Source: Fulvia fulva
Taxonomy: Eukaryota; Ascomycota; Dothideomycetes; Mycosphaerellales; Mycosphaerellaceae
Direction: 5' to 3'
Assembly: GCF_020509005.1 (NCBI RefSeq)
Contig: NC_063012.1
Coordinates: 4,402,001 to 4,466,000, forward strand
Length of the DNA: 64,000 bases
The position numbers were made by a program, and so were the translations under genes. Every line of letters starts with the position of its first letter. Position 1 is the stretch's first letter. Positions 11,496 to 24,500 of the stretch are shown here, in pieces. Below the pieces are notes generated by a model. It searched no databases, was not told where the DNA came from, and saw only the letters and a program-made list of their open reading frames with translations.

Positions 11496-14400
11496 TTTGT
11501 GTAGGAATAAGAGCAACCTATATTAGTATAGGTTACTTGTATCCCTTGCTATCGTAGTAGAAAATATCTAGGAATCAGAAGTCTACCCCGTCTATCCTAT
11601 TAAGGAGCTTAGTTCGATACTAAGTAATAGGTAACCTAGACAAGGACTCTATACGGCTTACTTATAGCCAATACCTTAAAGATGCTCTATAGGCAGAACT
11701 GTATCGAGATACTATTAAGAAGGACTTTAAGTAAGTCATTTGAAGCTCTGCTAGGAGAGACAGACCTATGTCCTAGCCCCGAGACCTTATACCGCTCCTT
11801 CTTTACTTTACTAAGTAGGCCTTAGTATCTATACCTACGAACTTTCCTATTCTACACTAGAAGCCTTAGTAGGATCTAAGCCACTACCTTGGAACATACA
11901 CACCTTGTTTCATTACATCCAATTTATTATAGATTTATACTAAGAGAAGATAGAGGAGAAGGGAGGCAAAATCCTAATTCCTAGGAGGGACAATTAGAAG
12001 AGATAGTTCAACCTTTAGAGATATAAGATAGAGAGCTAATTAGCATTCTTTACAATTGATGACCTAATAGAAGTGTCTTTTAATAACATCAAGGGCAAGA
12101 CTCTAAAACTCTAAGAAGAGGCTATAACTAAAGAGATCCTTAATACGCTAATATAGACAAGACATAATATAGTGTACAACTTCAGTATCCTTAGTAGGAT
12201 TATAGAAGAAGATGAATTTGAGCTTAAGGGCTTATATAAATCTAGAAGAGCTACTAAGAAGTGGGTATATCTCTAGAATAAGTATAGCTAGGTGCTACTA
12301 ACCTATATATAAGCTTATAAAGCAATTTGTGACCTTTAAGATAAGTGAAGAGTTCACTATTAGATCTATATAGACACACCTAGTTTCTCTTAGAAAAAGT
12401 ATTGCTAATGTTGACCTAGAGGGTTAGTATTATAGGAAAGCTAATATGAGGATGACCTAGCTCTTAAGCTTACTGCTACCTAACTACTATATAGCTAGGG
12501 ATACTATTATAGCTCAGCCAAAGATAGATTATAAAAGGACCTTAAAGATCCTTAAAGCTCAAGAAGCTAGGTTAGATCCCTCTAAGGCTAAGTATAGCAT
12601 AGTAGCCACCTGGGTCAAGCCCTTAGGTCTAGTAAGACCACTCTCCTACCTTCTCTATAAGAAGGATCATCTAATCAAGGACTGCTCTAGTTTGCCTAAG
12701 GTAAGAAAGGTCCTTAGATCTTATTCCTAACTACTATCTTCCTAGAATATAACATATGTTAAGAAGAAGAGAACTCTACTACCCACTTCAAGGAGGACAC
12801 TAAGAGAGAAGTCCTCTATAGAAGAACTTAAGAAAATGGTGAAGAAACTCAGCTCTAACATACTATTACTCTAGAAGAACTAGGCCTAGTCTTATACCTC
12901 TAAAGCAAAGAAGACTAGAAAAGGTTTTTCCGCCTAACAGTCACGTGACTTATATAGCTCATCCCTAGAGACAATGTCTGATGATAATAAGTATGATGAA
13001 GTGGCTCACTTAACTATAGAAGTCTAAGGTAAGTTCTACTCGTTAGAGTAGTTACTTAACTCCTATGCTTTATCCTATATAACTAACTAAAGCTACCTCT
13101 TTAGATCTATAACTCCCTTAATAAGGAAGAAATGGATCAAAGTAGGAGGTGGGTTTTTATTGGCCACTTATATTAGGAATGTAGAGATGAGTAGGAGAGC
13201 TAGTAGAAAAGTTGTTTTAGAAGATGTCCTACTTGTACCTAAGCTAGGAGTAAACCTAGTTTTATAGAACTAGTTTAGCAAGTAGTTTAGTGTACAACCT
13301 CTATCATTTTCTCTTGTTTCCCCCTCTAGTGAGACTGTTGTCTAGACAAAGCTCCTTAGGGGGGTTCTATTCATTAATAAGATTTCTCCTCTCCTATAAG
13401 AACGGGCACATTACTCATTATATGCACTACTTATAGAGAATGCCTTTGTAACTGCTTAATTAAAGACCGACCTGAAGTAGTAGGAGCTTTAGTATAGAAG
13501 ATTTGTATACTTTAGGAAGAATTTGCTCCAGAATCTTCATAAGGTAATAGACTTAAAAGAACCTATTCCTATCCCTAAGGATAGCTTTCACTAGTATAGA
13601 GTATGTTTAATAGCAAAGATAAAGAAGTATAAAGGCAAAGTTATAGAGAGAAGACCTAAAAGACTTACCCTTATATCTATTGACATATATAGCCTACTAC
13701 TAATCTTAAGACTAGGATTCAAATACTAGCTTAAGATTGTTAACAACTTCTCTAGGAAGAAGTGGACCTTTCCTCTTAGGAAAAGAGAAGATGCTCTAGT
13801 TACTCTCTAGAACTAGAAGATCAAAGTAGAGAGGAAATTATTAGCGTAGCTAAAAGCAGTAAGACTTAATAATACAAAAGAACTTATTATATTAGTAAAG
13901 CAGTAGGAGAAGGATTTAGGGATTAGGCTCGAGCCGACTAAGGCATACAACTCTCTATAGAATGGACTAGTTAAGAGGTCAATACAAACCTCAGAGGACT
14001 CTATAAGGGCAATGCTTAAAGAGGCTAAAATGCCGGTTAAATTTTGGCCTAAAGTACTAGAGGCCCAAACTTATATAAGGAACAAACTACTAAATGGCCT
14101 TGATTACGATAGGTTCAAGGTTTTACTAGATAAGGCTTTTGATAGTATCAAACCGACCATCAACTATTTGAAAGTTTAGGGATGCAAAGCTATTGTCTAT
14201 ATAGACACAAGATCCTAACCTTAATAGGTAAGAAGTGACAAGCTAATAAATAGGGGTAAAGAAGCAGTATTTATTAGGTATGTTAAAAACATAGCTAAAG
14301 CCTAGCTCTTTTAGGAACTAGACATAAGAGCTGTTAAATAACACACATATACAGACTTCTTTAAGGACTAGCCTAGAGGTGATATAGGTCTTAAGATTCT

Positions 14401-16629
14401 AATATTGAATCTACTAAGCAGTATACTAGCTAGGAAGCCCTTAGGAAGGCCGAGGAAGAACGTATCCTTAGGACAATCTACCTACTATTTAGGCATCTAT
14501 TAGAGCATCCCCGAAATAGATCAGCTAATTAAGAGCCCTAAAGTCGGTTAGCCGAGAAAGCTGTTTATGTAACTTCCCTAACCTCCGGAGAACGTAGGGG
14601 AATTTCAGAAAATCGATTAGCTAATTAAGAGAAGCTCCCTAGATCCCTAGGAATTAGACGTTACTAGATTATAAGTAACGGTCCCTAAATCATCCCTTAG
14701 AAAGAGAAAGGCTGACTATAATGTTAAGGGCTATAATATGAAATAGAAAGCCCTTAAATCTATAGTCCCTAAGCCCGAACTAACTACTAAAGTAGGAGAA
14801 GCAATAGACCTCTTAGAGAACCTTACTACTTTTCACTAAGCTTTCTTTATAGCTATATAATCAGTAGACAGTTCAATACTATAGGATAGCAAATTCCTAG
14901 AAGAAGTTAAGGAAATAGCCTTTGTAGTAACTATAGAAGCTATTATATATAAGTAAGAGGTCCTAATTCCAAAATCCTATAAGGATGCTATAAATGATAA
15001 GAAATGGGGACATCTTTAGAAGGAAGTAATCCAAAAGGAACTAGATGCTCTATAGAGTAACAACACCTAGGAAAATTCTGTTCTACTCAAAGGAGCAAAT
15101 CTGGTTACATCAAGATGGGTCTTTGATATTAAGAGAAGTATTAGTGGAGCTATTGAAAAGTTCAAGGCTAGACTAGTTACAAGGGGCTTCTTATAGAAGT
15201 TTAGTGTTGACTTTATAGAGACATTTACACCTACAGTAAGACAGGACACCCTTAGGGTGTTTATAGCTATTGTGTGTAAGAAGGATCTTCATCTTCACTA
15301 AGTAGATATAAACAATGCATTCATAGAAAGCACCCTCTATAAAGACATCTTTATGTTACCACTACTAGGAGTTGAGCTTCTACTAAACATAGTGTTCAAA
15401 ATCCTCAAAAGCTTATATAGACTTAAGTAAGCAGCTAGAGATTAGAATCAACTCTATGTGTCAAAGCTTAGAGAGATTGGATTCACATAGTCAGAAGTGG
15501 ATCTATGCCTACTTATCTATAAGAAGAGGGAGATCATAATCCTTATACATGTGGATGACATTCCAATTGCTACACTAAAGTTGATAGATGTTCTCTAGTT
15601 CAAAAGAGAACTTAGCAAGATCTTCAAGATCAAAGATCTAGGTGAACCTGAAAAGATCCTTAGTATAAGAGTCATAAGGGACAGGAAGAGAGGAATCCTG
15701 AAACTTGACCAAGGACACTTTGTTAGGGACAGCCTAGCTAAGATAGGAATGAACTATAAGAAGGCAGCACCTACACACTCACCTATAGACAGCTATAAGG
15801 CCCTTAAACCTTCAAGCCACATAGATAAGAGGTGTGACAAGGTAGAGTACTAGAGTATCAATGGTACTTAGATGTGGCTAGTAACAATCACAAGGCTAGA
15901 CATTGCTTTTGCCCTAGGAAGGATGAGCTCATTTGTGAGTGACCTATCCACCTACCACATGAAGGCTTTGAAGAAGATCACTAGGTACCTAAGATCATAC
16001 CCTGATCTAGGACTTCAGTTCTCAAAGTCTAGAAAAGGACACCTTATTAGATACTGTGATTCTGATTATACAATAGACAAAGTAGACAGAGTCTCAATCC
16101 TTAGGTATGTCTTCTTCCTCTATAGGGCACCAGTTTCTTGGATGAGCAAGAAGTAAAAGTCTGTAGCAACATCTACAATAGAGGCTGAATACATAGCTAT
16201 AAATGTATATACGAAGCAGTCCTAATTCCTAGCTTCACTACTAAGAGAAATAGATTGTCTATAGTTAGTAGGAGACTGTTCCTATTAACCAAGAATCACT
16301 AGAAACCAGGAGACTGTATCAAATTTGAGACCAGTCCAATTAAGAGGTGACAATCAAGCTGCCCTCACCCTGGTGAAAGATACATATGTTCATAACAAGT
16401 CGAAGCACATTGACATTGCCTATAACGCTGTTAGGAAACTTTAGTAGAAGAGGCTTATTGCTGTTGAGTACACCCCAACCTCTGAGATAGTTACAGACGG
16501 GTTTACAAAACCAAAGACTGGTCTACACTTCTAGAGGTTTGTAAGCCAGCTAAACCTGTCATAAAAAGGTCCAAGTACTATTGACAGGAAGTGAGCAGAC
16601 TGTAACCTCCTATACGAGATAAGTAGGAG

Positions 16630-16864
16630 TGTTAAGATGTAGCATCTCAAAGGGAGTCAACAATCAGGAAGTGATCTAGTAGCCTAAGGCATCCACAATG
16701 ACTCAGCTTGTAGGGAGATACCTTCTCTCCCCTTTAGCTTAGATAGACATCTAACACAATCAACATATTGGTTCCTAATATATTGCTATATGCTCGTGCT
16801 ATTAGTTAGTTGAAGATTGATCTCTTACTCCACTCCGCTACTATCCACCCGTACCTATTTAATA
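16630..16864 (+). repeat. Inner Copia 3' LTR
   Basis: It follows the purine tract AAGTAGGAG, starts TGTTAAGATG, ends TTTAATA and is followed by the GGTAA duplication at 16,865-16,869. Confidence 0.9.
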
Positions 16865-18613
16865 GGTAACTTCATTAATATCATTATCTTCTAATAGTAT
16901 CTTAGAGTCTAATACGTCTTCCTAGGTCGTATAGGCCCTTATAGGCTTCTTACTAGAGGAGGCCTTTAGCTTACGGCTCTCCTTTATCTACTTTATAATA
17001 TCCGTTATTACCTTAAGGACATTACGAAGGTTTAGTAATAATGACCTCCTACGAGGTAGTAACGGTTGTCTCTTAGTAGGGTAGGTAACCCTAGCTAGTT
17101 TGTCCTTGTTCCTAATAGCCTACTAAGCTATAGAAAGGTATAGGCACTTGCTTATAAAATGGTCACTATTATAGAGATAGTACGTAAGCTTGCCCTAGAA
17201 ACTCTTCTTAGCAAACATAGCTATCCCTTAATAAATTATTGATTCTTGCTTCTCCCTAAGAATTATAAGAATGTCTTGTAGTGAGAGATTCACCTAGGCA
17301 TTAATTGTATCGCGAATTAAGCCAAATGAGTCTAGTAGAGCTACTAAGAGTTACTAGATCTTTCTGTCCTTAGTCTTGATATCTTAGAACTAAGGCGAGA
17401 TCAAAATAGCCCTCCTTATAATTGAGCTAAGCTCCTACTAGGCGTCATCTATTAACTAGTCCTCTATTATCACAAAATTAGTGTATTACTAAAGCAAACT
17501 TCTTCTAGTAGCGAGAAGTCTTCTCTTATATTTAGCTTTAGCCTATTCCTATAACTCCTTTATATACCGGATCTCGTATATTATCTCTTAATTATCTGTC
17601 GACAGACAGATATACATCTTATATAGGGCCGTTATATTATACCATCTATACGATGCCTTCCTTATCGCTTAATCTAAAGGAAGGGATGACTCCGATAATA
17701 TAGAGGGTGCCGCTATAGATAGGGTTATAGCGGGAATGTCCGTAATAATGTCTTTAAGGACCTAGTCAACCTACTTTAATACTAGGTGTATTCTTATTAG
17801 CTTGAACTATGTTTCGTAGTTCTCTATTATTAGAATAGGTGCTACTCTCTTTCTTAAGAACCTAGTCTCGTCCTCTATTTTTTGTAAGTTAAGGGATAGG
17901 TTAGCTACCCTTAGGTAGAAGAATATATTCGGTCGTACGCGATCGGATCGAAATAGGATAAACCGAACGCGAGGTTAATAGCGGAGAGGATAGCTATCCG
18001 CCGGGAAGAGGAGGAAAGTCGAAGGATTATATTAGTACTAAGACACTATAGCGTAACTCTCTTAGTAGAGGGGGTTTCTAAGACACTACGGCTCTCTGAG
18101 AATAAACAGTTAGTCGATATACACGCGATGTCCGGAGAGCGACTCTTCTTAGTAAGCTCGCCTACTTGTCTAAGGTATTAGTATAGGCTCCCTAACTCGG
18201 AGTCTAATAGTGCCTTACTAGGCTCTTTTACGTCTTATATACACCTATAGCACGGCTATAGCTTTCTATATAAGGCGGGTGCGGCCTCTAGTCTGTCTTC
18301 CTTTTGTTCTAAAGAGGAATAACTCTAATACGACTTTGTCGAGGGTAAAACACCGAGTTACTAACCCGGGCTTATAACCTATTAAATAGGTACGAGTTAC
18401 GTAGTAATAAAAGACAGCGGATTATACGAAAGATAAAGAAGGACCTAATAGGATAGCGTATATCTATATATAGTATCGCTAGTGTTAGTATAGGTAGATA
18501 CTAGGTGTCCGGATGTTTACTAGCCTATAGGCTAGTAAACCCTAGTCACGTGATCTAGTTATATAACATAGCTATACCTATATGCTTGACCTACGGCCTA
18601 TATGTTCTTAATA
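16865..18613 (-). mobile_element. Outer Copia element, 5' part (gag region and 5' LTR)
   Basis: This continues the minus-strand outer Copia interrupted at 11,245. About 16,900-18,360 holds the heavily RIPed gag side without a usable frame. The 5' LTR at 18,380-18,613 is the reverse complement of 3,596-3,829, and the primer-binding-like block lies just inside it. GATCT at 18,614-18,618 is the target-site duplication. Confidence 0.85.
18380..18613 (-). repeat. Outer Copia 5' LTR (234 bp)
   Basis: On the minus strand it starts TATTAAGAACA (TGTTAAGAACA at the other copy; a RIP-type change) and ends TTTAATA. Length and sequence match 3,596-3,829 in opposite orientation. Confidence 0.9.
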
Positions 18614-18631
18614 GATCTTATAGATCTACTA

Positions 18632-20497
18632 ACGTACTTTACTACCGAGCGGGCTATACTACTAAGCGAGCTACTTTTACTAAGAACTATACTACTTCTA
18701 TAGATATAGCTATATAACCACTATTATAGCGTATATTATCTTCAAACAAGGCCAAACTGACCTTAGCTGTCTAGGCCACGAAACGCGACGCGATAATCAC
18801 GAATCGACTTGCTATAAAGGTATACGACGCGTCTCGAACTACACTAGGGTATCGATTGAATATACGACCTCCTCGGGGTGACTACGAGCCTAATTCGAAG
18901 AAGCTTATAGAGCTAGAAGAGAGGGTAATACTTAAGTATATACTCGAGCTAGATCTTAGAGGTTTCCCGCTATTAAAGGCTAGTATACGAGCAATAGCCG
19001 ATTTATTACTATAAGAGAAGGGTCTTAAGCCTGCTAGTCTTAATTAGATAGACAGGTTCATTAGGCGGCATCGTGAGCTAAAGGTTCGTATAACACGTAG
19101 ATACGATCGTTAGCGAGCCCTAATAGAAGATCTAGACGTTATTAAGAGGTGATTCTTACTTATACGTAATATAAAGAAGAAGTATAGCATCCTTAACTAG
19201 GACACCTATAACTTCGACGAGAAAGGGTTTATAATAGGTGTCATTACGTCTTAGAGCGTCGTGACGGGTTCAGAAAGGCGTAGTAGAAAGAGGAAGGTCG
19301 TTTAATAGGGCAATAGAGAATAGGTAACAGTAATTAAGACTATCTATATAGACGGAATAGCGCTCCTACCCTACGTTATCTTTATAGGTAAATAGTATAT
19401 TAGTACCTAGTACTAAGACGGTAACTTAGGTCTAAACTAGATAATCGGGCTAATAGAGAACGGCTAGACTAATAATAAGTTCGGTATACGGTAGCTAGAG
19501 CATTTCTAGAAGTATACTATAGCTCGTACGACTAAGGTATAGAGACTACTTATTATCGATAGCTACGAGAGCTATAACTCGAAGGCATTCTAGAATCTAT
19601 ATAAGGAATATAAGATCTTAGCCCTATATACACTATCGTACGCCTCGTACTTACTCTAGCTATTAGATATAGGTTACTATTCGCCTTTAAAGAAGGTATA
19701 CGGTACTTAGCTCTCGGGCTTAGTACGTTAGCGTATTACTTATATTAATAACGTAGAGTTCCTACGCGCCTTCCGGGTAGCCTATAACGCTATATTTAGA
19801 CAGGAGAATATCCTATCGAGCTTTAGAGGCGCTAGTTTAGTTCTATTTAATCTATAGGTAGTAATAGACAAGCTTAATATTAAGCTACGTACGCTAACCC
19901 CTCTAGCTCCGGACTCTACCCCTTAGGAGTCGAAGACACTACGAACTACAAAAGAATTCGACTCTTAATCGACACTAGTAACGAACAGAATGCGTGCCCG
20001 GGCAGGTTTATCGCTAAACTTGTTATAGGAAGGGGTGTTTTAGCTTATAAAAGGGAGTAGAGAGATAGCGTATTAGATAGCTCTTATACGAAGCGAGATT
20101 AGTAAGCTACGTAAGTCTAACGAGGCCCTTATATAGCAAAAAGCACGAAAGCGCAAGTATATTTAGTCTAGAGGGTCTGTAACCTTCGATAAGGCGTCGT
20201 AATTAATACCTCTAGAGGATACTAGGAGGTAGGAAGTAAGTAGAGAGTCTCTAGATAGTGTTCGGCTAGTACTAAGGCTACGACGCTATAAGCGATATAG
20301 CAAGTCAGGGCATAACGTACGTACCTATTAAGTAGACTTACTAGATAGCGAAGAATCTGAAGAGGAATTGACCTCCTAGTAACGATTCTATAGGATGTCG
20401 TCGTATTAAGATACCGTCGTAATTAAAGTGGAAGTAGTATAGTTCTTAGCAAAAGTGGCCCGCTCGGTAGTATAGCCCGCTCGGTAGTAAAGTACGT
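18632..20497 (+). mobile_element. RIPed Fot1/Pogo-type (Tc1/mariner superfamily) DNA transposon
   Basis: Terminal inverted repeats of roughly 70 bp begin ACGTACTTTACTACCGAGCG at both ends, and TA dinucleotides flank them (18,630-18,631 and 20,498-20,499). Inside, the plus strand encodes remnants of a Pogo transposase: an NFDEKGFIIGV-like block at about 19,210, carrying the first catalytic Asp, and an IIDSYESYNSK-like block at about 19,552, carrying the second. TAG stops derived from CAG and TGG inactivate it. A second copy lies at 21,481-28,387. Confidence 0.9.
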
Positions 20498-20499
20498 TA

Positions 20500-21279
20500 G
20501 GGATAGTTATTAACCGTCTCCTCAAACTTATCTATATTTAACCCGTTTAACAAGTCGAAGGCTTCCTAGAAGTCATTAATAGTAACCCTCCTCTTCCTCG
20601 GTACCTTAGTACCCTTATCTTCTATCTTATTCTCGATAAACTCCGCCCTATATAGGTCAGCTAAGTTTAGCTCTATCTCGACCTCCTCTTCCTTAATTGC
20701 CTTAAGTTAGTCGAACACCTTCTTATACTACTTATAGTACTAGTTATTATCGTCGAGGAGCCTATTTACGATATCCTCTTTACGTCCCTAAGGCTACGTT
20801 ACCGGGTTTACGCTATTATTATCGGGCTGATCGGATAGTAGGGTAAAGAAGGATAATCTATTAAGGGACGCGCGATGAACGCATCTGTCCGTATTCTCTA
20901 TACTTACGCCTAGTACGCCGGTACCGGTCTATCTTACTATTATTACTATATTAGCTATAATCTACTTTAAGGTACGACTTAGCGAGTACGACACCTAGTC
21001 TTAGTACTTCCTCGTATACTATCGCGATTTCTCTATAATCTCCCGAATATAGCTTCTTATATCTCTCTATACGTTAGTAATAATCTATTCGAAGTGTTAT
21101 AAGTAGGTATAAGTACGTAGTTAGGTAAGGTATAAGTCGAATAGATGTTCTATCTAAGGGAGGCGCGGAGGGCGCGAGAGTTATATACGGGCGCTAAGCC
21201 GCTAGTCGAATTAGTTAGTAGGCGCGAGGTCTAGGTACGTACCCGCGGGTTTAAGTAAATATACGCCGGTACGGTAACA
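20500..21279 (-). mobile_element. RIPed Gypsy fragment: gag-side sequence plus 185-bp LTR
   Basis: The LTR occupies 21,095-21,279 (TGTTATAAG to GGTAACA as read on the plus strand) and recurs at 54,911-55,095 with equal length. At that second copy the orientation is minus, so this LTR would be a 5' LTR with the internal sequence running leftwards. About 20,510-20,720 on the minus strand reads as a broken, lysine- and glutamate-rich gag-like segment. No pol is present. Confidence 0.65.
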
Positions 21280-21464
21280 TAGCCTAAGGTATCTATAATG
21301 ACTTAGCTTATAAGGAGATACCTTCTCTCCCCTTTAGCTTAGATAGACATCTAATATAATTAACATATTAGTTCCTAATATATTGCTATATACTCGTACT
21401 ATTAGTTAGTTAAAGATTAATCTCTTACTCTACTCCGCTACTATTAATCCGAACCTATTTAATA
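21280..21464 (+). repeat. Truncated Copia LTR (185 bp)
   Basis: It matches positions 51-235 of the inner Copia LTR, from TAGCCTAAGG to TTTAATA. The first 50 bases are missing exactly where the Gypsy LTR ends at 21,279. It carries more RIP changes than the LTRs at 11,246 and 16,630. Confidence 0.8.
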
Positions 21465-21552
21465 TATCTTAAAGATTATAACGTACTTTACTACCGGGCG
21501 GGCTATACTACCGAGCGGGCTACTTTTACTAAGAACTATACTACTTCTACTT

Positions 21553-24500
21553 AATATAAAGAAGGTCGAAGCTAATATCTACCTCTAGAGTATATTATCG
21601 ATAGACGATATAGACGACGGAGGTTGACCCCGAAATACGACATATTCGAAAGCTCTTATTAAGGCTATTCTAACGATCTATAAAGTAGGCCACTACCCCT
21701 AGAATTAAGGGAGTTCTACCTTATTTAATTTAGATAGCTTAAAGTTCTCTTCGCCCTATTTCTTTATCTCTAAACGCCGCGGAGGTGCCTAGCTATATTA
21801 GGTAACTCCTAGGTAATAGTAGCCTAGGCTACGGTACTACCGGCGCCTACGGCTCTATAGGCAAAGCTCCCCTAAGACAACTAGTACTAACTTATAGAGG
21901 ACGTAAAAAGTATAGAAACTAACGATCAGCTCCTATACCGGTCTCTATAGGTAACAATCACTTAGCTACGTACGGCGCTTATACTATTATATTACCGAGG
22001 GTAATAAGAAATAAGGACGACGTCTTAGGCGATTAGTAAGGCCACCCGGAATTAACACCCCTATAGCTAGGTATCGGTCGCGGTATCGATACTAGGCCCC
22101 CGCCTAACGCACGATATAGTTACGATCCGTATTATAGTAAAGGAAGACTAGGCCGAAGTTATAAAGCTATCGAATAAGGAGCTCGCCTAACGAATAAACT
22201 AACTAGGGGTAGTCGTAGTGAACTAATAGTCTAATAGCACTCTATAGATCTATACTAGCTCTACTACTACTAGGAGGTACCTAGAGGTATAGCTATAGTA
22301 GGTATCTAAGGTTACGGTATTAGCGAAGGTCTTAACGAAGTAATTTACGATCCTAGTCTACGATATACCTAAGGAGTTCGACCTAACTAACTAAGGTCAC
22401 CTACGTACTCTCTAAGAGGACAACCCGGTCACTCTTAACTCTCTAATCTAGAAGGCGACTTGGCTCTATAGGAAATGGCTAGAAGGCAAGAAGGCCTCGG
22501 CGCTAATAGTATAGCTATAAGACGCGAAAGCGGCGGATCTAGCGATAAAACAAGGCCTAATCTAGTAATATAGACTTAAGATAGTAGAAAAGCACTCCTT
22601 ATCCTTTCGTGTCCTCTAATGCTTTAAATGCTAATAGTATAGACACCAAACCTATACGTATATAAATAAGTAGGCCTACTCGAACTATATAGGAGACTAT
22701 ATGTCTAGGAACTATATATCGGCTACGAGACGGTACGCGAACTGTCCGGGGCACTACCTATCGTATAGCGCGGAATGCCTATAGCGAAAACTAGCGAGAA
22801 ACAAGGCAATTATAAACAGAAGCGTCGCCCTAAGATTCTACGGCGACCGTAAGGCTAGCCTATACCGGAACTAGCTAGCGGCGGTCGGGTATAAGCGCTC
22901 TAGGGCCGAGAATAATATAAAGGATACGTAACCTAGGGCGTACGGGAGGCTACGTACTCTACTAGCTACGGCGAGGGAATCTTACTAGGCCCGGCTCCCC
23001 TTTAGTATATAGCTAATAGGCGTAGACTAGGACGTATAAGGTAGTAGGACATAGGACATTATAGAGAAAATGATTGTAGATAACGAGAGCTAGCCTCGAC
23101 ACGCTTAGTATTATCTAGTACAACGTTAACTATAGTAAGGATATAGTCTAGAACCACTTCCTATACGAGGCGGACCCGTACGTCTACTACGTCCTAGTAA
23201 TCTAGGAGCTATAGATTAACCCGTACTATAAGAGACTAACGACCTATAAGTTACTAGGCTATACGATATACCTACGAGGCGACGGTAGACCCCGTACGTA
23301 CTTCTATATTAGTAAGGACATACTAGAATCCGACTAGGAGGTAGTGTACTACGTAGACGAAGAAGGCGGGGGCGATATTACCTCCCTCTACGTAGGTAGT
23401 ACCTAGATATACAACCTATATATATAACCGCTAGGTTCGAGGTCTAGCCGCGACCTTAGGGTCTATAGACACCTAGATAGTACGCTTAAGAGACAAGGGT
23501 ACTATATCGTAGTAGGAGACTTTAATATATACTACCCTTCCTAGGAAAGCCTTATATAGCCGTACCCTATAGCCGACGAAGTACCCGACTTAATAGCGAG
23601 TAACGTAATTGCCCTTAATACCCCGAAGGACCTAGGTACCTAGAAGAGAGGGGGACTCTAAGGTACGATCGACCTCTCCTAGATCTTAGATAGCTACTAC
23701 TATATAGTAACCTACTATAGGATCGAATATAAACTCGAGGCGTCGTTAGACTATATACTAGTCAGGACCTCTATTACGATATAGATATAACGTATACTAG
23801 CGAGAACCCCTAAGCTAAACTAGGGAAAGGCCTACTAGGCTAATATCTAGGCGTACCTCGATAACTCTAAGAGGCTAGTCTAGATCGCGTAGTAGTAATA
23901 TAATAGTAAAGACGAGAGAGACGAGGCAGTCTAAGGGTTAATAGACGAAATAAGAAAAGCGACCTTACTTTACGTTCCGCTTGCCTAACTAACGACATAG
24001 TCTAAACTATACTAGACGCCGGAGTGCACTACGGTAGTAAGAGAAGTAAGGAGAGCCCGCCGGGTATAGACGAGCAGCTATAGCGAGGAGGCCTAGAACG
24101 TATATAGGGAGGCATACTAATAGAAGAAAGCTATAATACGGAGGGAGAAAGTAGTCGGCTAGAGGGCTATAGTAGAAGAAATCGCCGGTAAGCTAGAGAG
24201 GATATAGAAGCTAGCAAAATGGGCCCGATAGGACCCTATATAGGGCCCCTCCTTCTCTATCCTAGCGCTATAACCGCCTAGTAGCCCGGTTAGCGACCCC
24301 GAGGCCAAGGCGCGTCTACTAGCTAGTAAGTTCTTCCCGCCCCTAGTCGAGGCTAATGTAAGCGATATAAATAGCTCTACTCCCCTAGCCCCTAGTATTA
24401 CGGTCTAATAGGAGGTGTCCGAGGGAGAAGTTGCCGCTATACTAAGGAAGTTGCCGGCGAAGAAAGCCCCGGGGCCGGATAGGATCCTAAACGAGCTAGT

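Larger units (their letters stand above)
11246..16864 (+). mobile_element. Inner Ty1/Copia retrotransposon, lightly RIPed, 5,619 bp, with both LTRs
   Basis: LTRs of 235 bp at each end and GGTAA duplications at 11,241-11,245 and 16,865-16,869 delimit it. On the plus strand the order is gag (about 11,900-12,950), integrase (about 13,550-14,500), RT (about 15,000-15,860) and RNase H (about 15,870-16,500), the Copia order. An open piece at 15,872-16,156 has the RT/RNase H connector and a CDSDYTIDKVDR motif. Many codons remain intact, but TAG stops replace CAG and TGG codons, so no full polyprotein is encoded. It retains clearly more CpA and TpG than its surroundings, so it probably arrived later. 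Confidence 0.9.

Noticed and set aside
15872..16156. 94-codon open frame with RT/RNase H motifs
   Set aside because: It is a stop-free piece of the inner Copia polyprotein, not an independent gene.
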